From: Cichorium intybus
Lineage: Eukaryota > Streptophyta > Magnoliopsida > Asterales > Asteraceae
Assembly: GCA_023525715.1 (NCBI GenBank)
Contig: CM042010.1
Coordinates: 80,911,894 to 80,975,893, forward strand
Direction of reading: 5' to 3'
Length of the DNA stretch: 64,000 bases
Part shown: positions 10,005 through 20,738 of the stretch, in pieces
How the letters are laid out: each line of letters opens with the position of its first letter
Position numbering within the stretch: the first letter of the stretch is position 1
Notes under the pieces: model-generated
Database searches by the model: none
What the model was told of the DNA's origin: nothing
The model's input: only the letters and a program-made list of their open reading frames with translations
Translations under genes and position numbers: made by a program

Positions 10005-10304
10005 TTAGTTTTCGTTTTTAGCCACTTGTTCTTCAATTTCATCAAGGAACTCATCTTCTTCATCATAGGTATCATATATAGGGCCTGAATCTTCATCTTC
10101 TTCTTCCAAATCAGAAAATGACATCTCCTCAATGTCTTCTTGTTCCACATCTGATCGCATCATAGCCATCCACTCTTGGATTGCCTTATTTGTAGCCTTG
10201 GCTGCCACTTCTCTTTCTTTCTCTAGCCATCCCATTAGGGTTTGTGAACCAAACATAATTCTTGTGTAACTCGTGCCCAATCGAAACTTGGGCTCTGATA
10301 CCAC
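10005..10304 (-). pseudogene. gypsy gag, N-terminal fragment
   Basis: The open stretch begins inside the primer binding site, so the real start is probably the Met of MFGSQTLMGWLEKE near 10256. The peptide is charged and acidic (VEQEDIEEMSFSDLEEEDEDSG) and stops at 10005. The gag core that normally separates this leader from the MSVGEYIDEFEKL segment is missing. Together with the phase change, this suggests an internal deletion between about 9950 and 10010. Confidence 0.65.
10290..10303 (-). other. gypsy primer binding site (initiator tRNA-Met)
   Basis: The - strand reads TGGTATCAGAGCCC, four bases inside the 5' LTR. This is complementary to the 3' end of plant initiator tRNA-Met and fixes the element's polarity. 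Confidence 0.88.
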
Positions 10305-10307
10305 TTA

Positions 10308-10834
10308 TGATACGTGTATGGGCTGATTATAGTATAGTGTGATGATCAACCAAGACCTATTGATTGATTATCGTTTGAAGACAAGCTAAGACCTATTAAC
10401 TTGAATTCGTGTCAAATCAGGAAATCATCCCTCAAAGACGAAAATGTGAGTGTAAGCTACAAACTCAATGAACAAAGTTCTTGTTTTCTTGATTAATTTT
10501 CGTATTCTAGCTGTTACAAGCAAAAAGAAATGGCTATAAAGCCTAAACATAAAGATGGGAGTTACAAAACAACCCAACAGCCAAGTTATTTAAGAAACTA
10601 CTAACTACTCATCAAAACAAACTTAAATGACTTATTAAATGAAAGAAAACGTTTCAAACTTCAAATTAACTCCAAATGCAACCCAAATGCATCCAAATGC
10701 CTTGAAATGTGCAGCCCTAATCCATGCAAGTGATCATGCAAACTCCATGGGCCATTGAGCCCAAACAGCCTTCAAATCCTTTAAACAAGACCAACGCATC
10801 ACCTTTTGGGCCCTCATTCTCCATGCATGCATCA
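10308..10834 (-). repeat. gypsy 5' LTR
   Basis: 527 bp. It shares its outer ends with the LTR at 5531-6140 and nearly all interior sequence. It lacks about 83 bases near its left end, with local mismatches around the gap. The LTR is followed at 10835 by AGATA and then by the rest of LINE-1 ORF1. Confidence 0.9.
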
Positions 10835-10839
10835 AGATA

Positions 10840-13160
10840 CAATGGTCACCGAGGGAGGTGTCTCTTCTACGAATGGAGAACAAAATCGTACGTCAAAATT
10901 CATTGGACAAGAACAATCTTCAATGGTCTCATTCAGCGGGGAAGGAAGTAAACAACACGGTAGTAAAGATGATGAATCAAATGATTATCTGAACGTTTAC
11001 ATGCCTACCAACATCGATGAATGCATGGATAATCAATTCAAGTCGGGTGGTGGAGGTGTGGCTCTATCGGCTGCTGGAAAAATTTCTTCAAACCGTGGAC
11101 CTCAAGAAAAAACGGTAACAAACAGCACTTCTAGAAATCATGAAGGTATGACCGATTACTCTTCTTTAAATCATGAAGGTGGGTTTCTTATTGACAATTT
11201 AAACTTAAAGTTTCATTCAAAGGACCAAGTGGGTAGTCAAAAGGCTAGGTCTAGAGTTAACTTTCTTGATATGGACAAAATGGACCATGATGGTCACTCC
11301 TTAATGGGAGACAAAGAGACCAACTTTTCTTATTCCCATGATTTGCATCATACCCCATATGTTTCCACTAATGATTTTATTATAACTTCTACTCCTAAGA
11401 ATACTATCGGATTCAATACAACACGTTCTAACTTCAATGCTTGTGATCCGAATTTTAAATCAACTTCCATTTTGGGCCTCCCAATTGCTTCTTCCATCTT
11501 GGGCACTCCAAAGCCCACCAATCATTTTAATCCTCCTTCAATATTGGACTCTTCTAAACTTAAATCCATAGTAAACCCTTCTAAGCCCACATTGTCTTTT
11601 AAGCTCAACTTTCCTAGTAAGCCCTCTTTGGGTATTAAGCCTACTAATCTTACACCTCCCTTTAATATGTCCAATAATAAAACTATTAATATGTCCAATA
11701 ATAAAACTAATTTTAATGGTAAATTAGAATCAGAAAACAAAAAAAATAATGCTTGGTCCCGTAAACTTCCGTTGCTCGTTAACTCTCAGGCGAACATCTT
11801 GAGTGGTTCTCACAAACACTCAAGTAACAATTTCCGCTTCATTCCTAATTTAAGTCAAGATATTGAAGTTCCTGTTGACATACCGGTAACGGTTGTTAAT
11901 AAAATATGCAAGACTCATGCGCAAACGATATGTGGTTACTTTGTTGGATGTAAAATGAATTATGCGGATGTTCGTTACCTAGCTTCTAAGATGTGGTTAC
12001 AACATGGGCTTGAGGACGTCTTGTTAAACGGTAATGGTATCTATCTATTTAAATTTAACAATGACCAAGGCCTTCAACATGTTATAACCAACAGCCCATG
12101 GACCTTTAGAGGTGCTCCAATTGTGATGCAAAAATGGAGACCTGGACTTAGCATTCATAGAAACAAACATGACAAACTCCCGCTATGGATAAAAATCCAT
12201 GACATCCCTTATGAGACTTGGAGTGAGGAAGGGTTAAGCCACATTGCCTCAAAAATCGGTAAACCGCTTGCCATGGACTCTTATACAGCTAATATGTGCA
12301 CTTATACTGCGGGTAAAGCTGTTTATGCCCGTGTCCTGCTCGAAATCCCCTCACGTCCTTCATGGGTGGACAAAATTATCATTCGTATCCCTGATCCTGA
12401 AACTCTTGAATTCTCAACTCATACGCTTAGGGTAGAGTATGAATGGAAACCGCCTATGTGCTCTCATTGTAAGGTTTTTGGTCATGAAACAGATGTTTGT
12501 ATGCATGTTATTGCTAAAACTAATGAAACTTCTATTGCTAAACATAGGGATACTTCTACCATTACTAAGGAAAAACATGAACAACCAATCATAGATAAAA
12601 ATGATGATTTTACTAGGGTTTCAAATAAGAAAATTTCATCTAAACTTGTTTCTAATAATGCCAAGATATTTAATGAATCGTCTAAAAGCAATATGAATAG
12701 AAAAGACCAAAACAAAATGAAAGATAAATCTTATTCCAATATTAATAACAATTTAAATGCATTTAGAAATAAAAAACGATTTGAGAACCGAACGGTTCTC
12801 AAAAATAATCGACCTCCTATATCCACCCATTCTCCCAATTCCCTTCTCAAGGGTAAGATGGCTATTGCTGGTTTCCCTAGTCCTATCATTCGATTTTCTT
12901 CCTCCAAGCCACTAAAACAGTCTAATTCTTCCACACCTACATTTAATGCTTTCTCTATTCTAGAAACTTGTTCATCTGACGTCACGGATATTCCCTCTAC
13001 TTCTTTCCCCCTACCCCATCCCAGTGCTCCTTCCCAAATTTGTCCTGATGATTTTGATCCTCATGCAGATGACCTAATCCAAGAGGATAATTGTTTTGAG
13101 GTCCACTCTGATGATGGTGACACTGCCCAGTTCATGGTTAATGAAAACTGGATCCCATAA
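10840..13160 (+). CDS. LINE-1 ORF1, main part (DUF4283-like domain and zinc knuckle)
   Basis: This resumes ORF1 in phase after the gypsy insertion. The first ~290 codons are low-complexity, rich in Asn, Ser and Lys. A conserved block follows (about 11860-12430: VVNKICKTHAQTICGYFVG, MQKWRPGLSIHRNKHDKLPLWIKIHDIPYE), matching the DUF4283 domain of plant LINE ORF1 proteins. A CCHC knuckle CSHCKVFGHETDVC comes next (12459-12500). The tail is basic, then acidic (DDFDPHADDLIQED). Such proteins bind element RNA in a ribonucleoprotein. One extra A near 13145, compared with the sister copies, shifts the frame so that it stops at 13160 instead of overlapping ORF2. Confidence 0.9.
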
Positions 13161-13223
13161 TGATCATCCTATGATAGCTCAGCCGTCCGAGCAGATGGAC
13201 TCCACCCACATCCCAGTTTCCAT

Positions 13224-16200
13224 ATGACGCACATCGCTGCATGGAATACTCGCGGTCTCTGTAAGCTTTCTCATCAGAAAGCTTTGAGAGATCTTATTCG
13301 CGATCATAATCTCCAAATTTGTGCTTCTATCGAGACTCGTGCTTCATTCTCTAATCTTCCTCTCTTATGTATGCGGGCTTTTGGATCCTGGTCTTGGTCG
13401 TCTAACGGTCTGTTTAGCCCTAGGGGTACTAGAATTGTGGTAGCCTGGGACCCCATTGCTATTGATATGATGCTTCTTGACTTAAATGATCAGGTTATGC
13501 ATTTCTACGTTAAAATTCGTGCCTCTAATAAATACTTCTTCTGCTCTTTCGTCTATGCTCATAATAATCACATCCTTCGTCGGACCCTTTGGCATTCTTT
13601 TTCGGCCCATAAGAAAGTGGTTAAAGATGACCCTTGGATCGTCTTGGGTGATTTCAATGTTGCTCTTGATATGACAGATAGCACCTATGGGACTTCTGGT
13701 ATCTCACGTGCCATGGAGGATTTCAGGGACTGTGTTAATCACATGGAGATGGAGGACCTTAACTTTAAAGGTCTCTTTTACACCTGGACAAAGTCTCCTA
13801 ATGGTACTGGTGGGATTCTCAAAAAAATTGACCGTGTCATGGGAAATCCAGATTTCATTGCCTCTTTCCCCTCTGCTTCTATCAATTTCCTCCCCTATCG
13901 TTCTTCGGACCATACCCCTGCTGTGCTTTCTCTTCCCAGTACTCCTACGTTCAGACCGAAACCGTTCAAATTCCCTAACTTCCTGACTTATAAGAACGAT
14001 TTCAAGCAGGTTGTTGCTGATTCTTGGAATTCTAATATCCCCGGATATAGGATGTATAACGTTTTCCAAAACCTTAAAAACTTGAAAAAGCCCTTGCGTC
14101 TTCTTCTTCGTAGACAGGGCAACATCTTCTCCAAGGTTATCTCCCTCCGTACTGAACTTGATAGAATTCAGATTGCTCTGGATCGGGACCCTTTCAATAA
14201 TGATCTTCGTGAAGAACAGTGTAGGTATCTCCTCGCTTATAACGAGGCTACCCTTGATGAAGAGAGGTTCCTGAAACAAAAGGCCAAGGTTGACTGGCTG
14301 CGTGAGGGAGATAAAAATTCGGGATTTTTCCACAAATCAGTTAGAAGCCGCTTATCTCGTAGTCGTATCGATTCTATCCAGGATGCTCATGGAAAATGGA
14401 TTTCGAGAAATGACCTTCCGAATCTTTTTGTTTCCCACTTTCAAACTTTCTTAGGTTCTGCCCACCCATCCATTCCTTTTCGTGACCATTGTTCCCTTTT
14501 CTCAAATAAGCTCTCCCCTATCCAGTCTGCAGCCATGCTTACTCCTGTTACGGATGAGGAGGTTAGGGGTGTCATGTTCCAAATGGGAGATTATAAAGCC
14601 CCTGGTCCAGATGGCTTCTCGGCTAAGTTCTTCAAGTCTGCCTGGGATATTGTGGGTACTGATGTTTGTTTGGCGGTTAAGGAATTCTTTTCGTCTGGAA
14701 AACTCCTTAAGTCTTTCAACAACACCGTTCTTGCTCTCATACCTAAGGTTGACTCACCTTCCAAAGTCACTGATTTTCGTCCGATCGCATGCTGTAATGT
14801 TGTTTACAAATGTATCAGCAAGATTATTGCGGACCGTATCAAGAATCATCTCTCTTGTTTGGTTGATGATAACCAGTCTGCTTTCATCCCTGGTCGTTTG
14901 ATCTCCGATAACGTTCTTCTTGTCCACGAGCTCATGCGGGATTATCATCGCCACCGTGGTCCACCAAGATGTGCTTTTAAGGTCGATATTCAAAAAGCTT
15001 ATGACACTGTCGACTGGTCTTTTCTTCGCACCATCTTGTTTGGATTTGGTTTCCCCGATCGTATGATTGACTGGATCATGACATGTGTTTCTACTCCGGC
15101 TTACTCTGTGAGTATCAATGGTAACATACATGGTTTTTTCGATGGTAATCGGGGCCTTCGCCAAGGTGACCCTCTCTCTCCCTATCTCTTCACTCTTGTT
15201 ATGGAGGTTCTTAACCTTATGATCAAGAGAAAAATATCTGAATCCGATTCGTTTCAATTCCACCGTCAATGTGAGGAACAGAATATCACACATCTATGCT
15301 TTGCCGATGATCTTCTCCTCTTCTCTCATGGAGATATATCTTCGGTAAGCATAATATGTGATTCCCTTGCTGAATTCTCTGTGGTTTCTGGGCTCCATCC
15401 TAATGTTGCAAAAAGCGAAGCCTTTTATTGCAATGTTGGTGATACTACTAGGGCTGCTATTGACCATATAGTTGGGTTCCCTGAGGGATCTTTCCCTGTT
15501 CGATACCTTGGAATACCTCTTATCACTACCCATCTTGCCCATAAGGACTGTAAAGGTCTTGTTGATAAAGTCAAATGCAGGATTAATGACTGGAAAAACA
15601 AAACTCTCTCCTTTGCTGGCCGTCTTCAGCTTATTCTCTCTGTTCTTTCTTCTATGCAAATCTACTGGGCTTCTGTTTTTATTCTTCCTAAATCTATTTC
15701 TAAAGACATTGAGAAACTGATTAGGGGTTTTCTCTGGTGCCATGGTGAGTTGATACGTGGTAAAGCAAAAGTTTCCTGGAAAACTGTGTGTCTACCTAAG
15801 GAACATGGTGGACTTGGAATCCGTAATCTTGCTGTTTGGAATGTTGCTCTTATGGCTTCACATGTTTGGAGACTCCTCTCTAAGAAGGATTCCCTTTGGG
15901 TCAAGTGGATCCATTCTTACCGTCTTTGTGGACGTAACTTTTGGGATGCCCCTAAAAAATACGGTTCAGGTTTTGCTTGGCGAAACATCCTCGATATGTG
16001 AAGTAAGATAAGAGATTTTATTGTTTCCCAGATTGGTGATGGGTCCTCTACATCCGCTTGGTTCGATAACTGGCATCCTGCTGGTCCCCTCTCTAAATTC
16101 ATCTCTGCCCGTGCCATCAGGGCTGCGGGATTCAATCCTGATACTAAGGTTGCTGACCTTGTCATCAACGGATCTTGGGTTCGGCCAGGTCAATGGAGGG

Positions 16201-16856
16201 ACTCCCATCCTAATCTTCTTCCTCAAGATCCTCCTTCTCTATCCCCATACGTGCCTGATAAACTCCAATGGAGATCTAGTGATAGTAATCTTTCTGATTT
16301 TTCTGTGCGTTGCGTTTGGCAGTCTATTAGGCCCTATGACCAGCCTGTTGATTGGTATCACCTGGTTTGGTTCTCTTAGAATATCCCTAGACATGCATTC
16401 ATTCTTTGGGTTGCTCTTAAAAATCGGCTTAAGACTCATGATAAAATCAAAATCTGGGATACTAACTCCAATCTCATTTGTGCCTTCTGTGGGGATTGTG
16501 CTGATTCCCTTTCCCATCTTTTCTTCGAATGTTCTTTCCCCTCTATGGTTTGGCATGATTTTCAACATGTCATGAATCTCTCCATCCCCACTGATAGCTG
16601 GTCCGATATCATTAATCATCTCAAACCCGTGTCTAAGATTAAAACCATTTGGTCCATCATTAGAAGACTGGTGCTTGCTGGAGCAGTTTACCACATTTGG
16701 CAGGAAAGAAATTTTCGAATTTTCAAAAAAACAAAAAGATCGTATCATGCGGTCGTGAATAGTATTAAGGATGATATCCGTTGTACACTGCTGAGTCTTT
16801 CTATGAAACCTTGCACTAATGTTAATTTGGCTAAAATGATATGGACCATCCCTTAA
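13224..16856 (+). pseudogene. LINE-1 ORF2: APE-type endonuclease / reverse transcriptase
   Basis: 1,210 codons starting MTHIAAWNTRGL. Endonuclease (residues ~1-230): AAWNTRGL, ETRASF, VLGDFNVALD near 142, KKIDRVMG and SSDHTPAVLSL, the usual catalytic and structural motifs of the exonuclease-endonuclease-phosphatase fold. Reverse transcriptase (about 430-760): KAPGPDGFSAKFFK, QSAFIPGRLISDN, AFKVDIQKAYDTVDW, GLRQGDPLSPYLF, and the FADDLLLF active site at about 693. The C-terminal zf-RVT-like region has CAFCGDCADSLSHLFFEC. Two stops interrupt it: TGA at 15999-16001 (CGA in LINE-2) and TAG at 16377-16379 (CAA in LINE-2). The endonuclease and reverse transcriptase domains are otherwise complete. 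The protein would nick the target and prime cDNA synthesis there. Confidence 0.93.
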
Positions 16857-17113
16857 CAAATCTCCTTCTCCTTTTTGCTTCTATATTTCTCTTCTTGTAT
16901 GGTTTGTTGATGTTTTCCTTTATGTTATTGTTATGTTTCTGTTTCCATGTACTGTTTTGGTTTCTAGTTTAGCTTTCTTGTTGTCCTTTGGGGCCTGTCC
17001 CGATAGATTTTCTGTTTTATCCTTTGGTGGGGAGTCCCCAGCCTCTTATTGTATTTATTCTTTTTATTAATAAAATTTACCAGAGGTACCGTCCTCTTTA
17101 CCCAAAAAAAAAA
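16857..17113 (+). other. LINE-1 3' UTR with two hairpins and poly(A)
   Basis: A T-rich 3' UTR. A 5-bp hairpin TGGGG-AGT-CCCCA lies at 17028-17040 and a second, AGAGG-TACCGT-CCTCT, at 17082-17097. AATAAAA precedes the second hairpin and a run of A ends the element. Both hairpins recur in LINE-2 and LINE-3; in LINE-3 the second has a different loop but the same stem. Confidence 0.7.
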
Positions 17114-20100
17114 ATTAACCATAACCCATCACAACAATTTATAATGGTCCATAACACATTGCAACCCCGCATAATGGTCCATAACCATAACAACCCTTCA
17201 TAATGGTCCATAACCCTTACAAACCTTTATAATGGTCCATAACCCATCACAACCCTTCAGAATGGTCCATAACCCAACACAACCCTTTCTAAGTTCCATA
17301 ACCCATCACAACTCTTCATAATTTACCATAACCTATCACAAGCCCTCATAAATGGTGAATAACCCACCATAACCCTTCATATTGGTCCATAACCCATCAC
17401 CACTTTCATAATGGTCCATAACCCATCACAACCCTTTATAATGCTCCTTAACCCATCACAACCTTTATAATGGTCCATAACCCATTACAACCCTTTATAA
17501 TGGTCCATAACCCAACACAACCCTTACTAAGGTCCATAAACCATAATAACCCTTCATAATTGACCATAACCTATCACAAACCTTCATAATGGTCAATAAC
17601 CCATCATAATCCTTCATAATGGTTCATAACCCATCACAACGTTCATAATAGTACATAACCCATACAACCCTTCATAACGGTCCATAACCCATCACAACCC
17701 TTTCTAATGGTCCATAATCCATCACAACCGTTTTTATGGTTCATAACCCATCACAACCTTGGATAATGGTCCATAACCATAACAACCCTTTATAATGGTA
17801 TATATCCCATACAAACCTTCATAACAGTCGATAACCCATCACAACCCTTCATAATTGACAATAACCCATCACAACCCTTCCTATGGTCCATAACCCAGCA
17901 CAACCCTTTCTATGGTCCATAACCCATCACAACCCTTCATAATTAACCATGACCCATCACAACACTTCATAATGGCCTATAACACATCGCAACCCAGCAT
18001 AATGGTCCATAACCATAACAACCCTTCATAATGGTCCATAACCCATACAAACCTTCATAATGGTCTATAACCCTTCACAACCCTTCATAATTGTCCATAA
18101 CCCAACATAACCTTTTCTATGGTCCATAATCCATCACAAATCTTCATAATCGACCATAACCTATATCAAACACTCATAATAGTCCATAACCCATCATAAA
18201 CCTTCTTAGCGGTCCATAGCCATCACAACCATCATAATGGTCCATAACCCATCACAACCCTTTATAATGGTCCATAACCCATCACAACCTTTATAATGGT
18301 CCATAACCCATCACAACCCTTTATAATGGTCCATAACCCATCACAACCCTTCATAATTAAGCATAACCTATCACAACCCTTCATAATGGTCCATAACCCA
18401 ACACAACCTTTTTTATGGTCCATAACTCATAACAACCCTTCGTAATTGACCATAACCTATCACAACCCTTCATAATGCTCAATAACCCATAACAACCTTC
18501 ATAATATTACATAACCCATCCAACCCTTCATAACGGTCCATAACCCATCACAACCATTTCTTATGGTCCATAACCCATCACAACCCTTTCCATGATACAT
18601 AAACCATCGCAACCCTGCATAAGGGTCCATAACCATAACAACCCTTCATAATGGTCCATAACCCATACAAACCTTCATAATAGTCCATAACCCATCACAA
18701 CCCTTCATAATTGACCATAACTCATCACAACCCTTCCTATGGTCCATAACCCTTCCTATGGTCCATAACCCATTACCCATCACAACCCTTCCTATGGTCC
18801 ATAACCCGGCACAACCCTTTCTATGGTCCATAACCCATCGCAACCATTCATAAATAACCATAACCCATCACAACACTTTATAATAGTCCATAACACATTG
18901 CAACCCCGCATAATGGTCCATAACCATAACAACCTTTCATAATGGTCCATATGTCTTACAAACCTTCATAATGGTCTATAACCCTTCACAACCCTTCATA
19001 ATGATCCATAACCCATCACAACCCTTTCTATGGTCCATAACCCATCACAACTCTTCATAATTTACCATAACCTATTAGAACCCCTCATAATGGTCCATAA
19101 CCCGTAATAACCCTTTATAGTGGTCCATAACCCATCACGACCTTCATAATGGTCCATAAGCCATCACAACCCTTTATAGTGTACCATTACCCATCACATC
19201 CCTTCATAATTAAGCATAACCCATCACAACCGTTCATAATGGTGCATAACCGAAAACAACCCTTACTAAGGTCCATAACCCATAACAATCCTTCATAATC
19301 GACCATAACCTATCACAACCCTTAATAATGGTCAATAACCCATTATAATCCTTCATAATGGTTCATAACCAAACACAACCTTCATAAAAGTACATAACCC
19401 ATACAACCCTTGATAACAATCGATAACCCATCACAACCCTTTCTAATGGTCCATAACCCATCACAACCCTTTCTATGGTCCATAACCCATCGCAACCCTG
19501 CATAATGGTCCATAACCCATACAAACCTTCATAATAGTCCATAACCCATCATAACCCTTCATAATTGACCATAACCCATCAAAACCCTTCATAATTGATC
19601 ATAACCCATCACAACCCTTCCTATGGTCCATAACCCAGCACAACCCTTTCTATGGTCCATAAACCATCACAACCCTTCCTAATTAACTATAACCCATCAC
19701 AACACTTCTTAATGGTCTATAACATAGCAGCCCTGTATAATGGTCCATTACCATAACAACCCTTCATAATGATCCATAACCCATAAAAACCTTCATAAAG
19801 GTCCATAACCCATCATAACCCTTCATAATGGTCCATAACCCAACACAACCCTTTCTATGGTCCATAATCTATCACAACTCTGCATAATTGACCATAACCT
19901 ATCACAACCCCTCGTAATGGTCCATAACCCATCATAACCCTTCTTAGTGGTCTATAACACATCAGAACCTTCATAATGGTCCATAACCCATCACAACCCT
20001 TTATAATGCTCCATAACCCATCACAACCTTTATAATGATCCATAACCCATTACAACCCTTTATAATGGTCCATAACCCATCACAACCCTTTATAATTGAG

Positions 20101-20461
20101 CATAACCCATCACAACCCTTCATAATGGTCCATAACCCAACGCAACCCTTTCTATGGTCCATAACCCATAACAACCCTTTATAATTGACCATAACCTATC
20201 ACAACCCTTTATAATGGTCAATAACCCATCCTAATCCTTCATAATGGTTCATAACCCATCACAACCTTCATAATAGTACATAATCCATACAACCCTTCAT
20301 AACGGTCCATAACCTTGACAACCCATTTTTTATGGTCCATAACCGAACACAACCCTTTCTATGGTCCATAACCCATCGCAACCCTGCATAATGGTCTATA
20401 ACCATAAAAATCCTTCATAATTGTCCATAACCCAACACAACCCTTTCAATAGTCCATAATC
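17114..20461 (+). repeat. 30-bp satellite array, segment A
   Basis: More than one hundred diverged monomers. The commonest form combines CCATAACCCATCACA with ACCCTTCATAATGGT; variants change the last part to AATTGA, AATTAAG or TTTCTATGGT. The run 17114-18620 matches 24070-25605 variant by variant. The run from about 18300 to the SINE matches the next 2.6 kb. I see no gene, tRNA or promoter in it. The 30-base period (ten codons) leaves accidental open frames of 60-70 codons on the - strand. Confidence 0.95.
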
Positions 20462-20738
20462 AACCATCACCCTGATGGCCTAGTGGATAAGGCTTTAGAC
20501 TCTTTCTCTTCCCCCATAAAGAGGTTCCAAGTTCTAATCCCACTCCCTCCCTTTTCCCATAGGGAGTGTTAGGTTTCAATCAGGGGATGGCCACTGGCCA
20601 CCTCTCTACCCCCGTAGGTGATTGACCCAGACCACCCTGCTGCCAGGTGTACGTGGGCCTCGAGGTTGCTTCATCAGGGTCATCCAAAGGATGGGTCGGG
20701 TGGGGTCCTCGTTTATCAAAAAAAAAGAAGAAAAAAAA
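20462..20738 (+). mobile_element. tRNA-derived SINE, copy 1
   Basis: 277 bp inside the satellite. It has a pol III A box TGGCCTAGTGG (20476-20486), a B-box-like AGTTCTAATCC (20530-20540) about 43 bases later, a body unrelated to the tRNA, and an A-rich tail. It is flanked by a 12-bp duplication TAGTCCATAATC (20450-20461 and 20739-20750). The same satellite context without the SINE is present at 34298-34309, which confirms both ends. A SINE has no ORF and needs a LINE's proteins to move. Confidence 0.9.

Larger units (their letters stand above)
5531..10834 (-). mobile_element. Ty3/gypsy retrotransposon nested in LINE-1 ORF1
   Basis: The element has LTRs starting TGATACGTGT and ending CATGCATCA on the + strand, at 5531-6140 and 10308-10834. 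A perfect 5-bp target duplication, AGATA, lies at 5526-5530 and 10835-10839. Coding is on the - strand in the order gag, protease, reverse transcriptase, RNase H, integrase, which is the gypsy order. A primer site complementary to initiator tRNA-Met and a polypurine tract sit where expected for - strand polarity. It is 5.3 kb long, short for the superfamily, and gag appears internally deleted. Several frameshifts and a stop codon break the polyprotein. The short size and the integrase reading into the 3' LTR suggest a chromovirus such as the CRM clade, but I did not identify a chromodomain. Confidence 0.93.
4681..17113 (+). mobile_element. LINE-1, L1-type non-LTR retrotransposon interrupted by a gypsy element
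   Basis: A full-length two-ORF LINE with a poly(A) tail (17104-17113). It is about 7.1 kb once the nested gypsy element and one AGATA duplication are removed. The probable 13-bp target duplication is ATTAACCATAACC (4668-4680 and 17114-17126). The unfilled paralogous site is at 24070-24082. The recognisable LINE leader begins only near 4711 (GAAAACCGAG); the ~30 bases before it look like satellite. The 5' boundary is therefore less certain than the 3' boundary. ORF1 has stops and frameshifts in its N-terminal region and a +1 frameshift near its end; ORF2 has two stops. Confidence 0.88.

Noticed and set aside
10724..10951. Short + strand frame spanning the gypsy LTR and LINE-1
   Set aside because: It crosses the element junction, and its first part duplicates a frame inside the other LTR (6030-6266). 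It has no domain.
19855..20192. Periodic - strand frames in the satellite (GLWTIMKGCD-type peptides; also at 18646, 22586, 35327, 54111 and 54704)
   Set aside because: The 30-base monomer equals ten codons, so any stop-free phase stays open by repetition. Frames end wherever a monomer has an indel. No start context, no conserved length.
20462..20545. Functional tRNA gene
   Set aside because: A and B boxes are present, but the sequence does not fold into a full cloverleaf with acceptor pairing. The long unrelated 3' body, A tail and target duplication make it a SINE.
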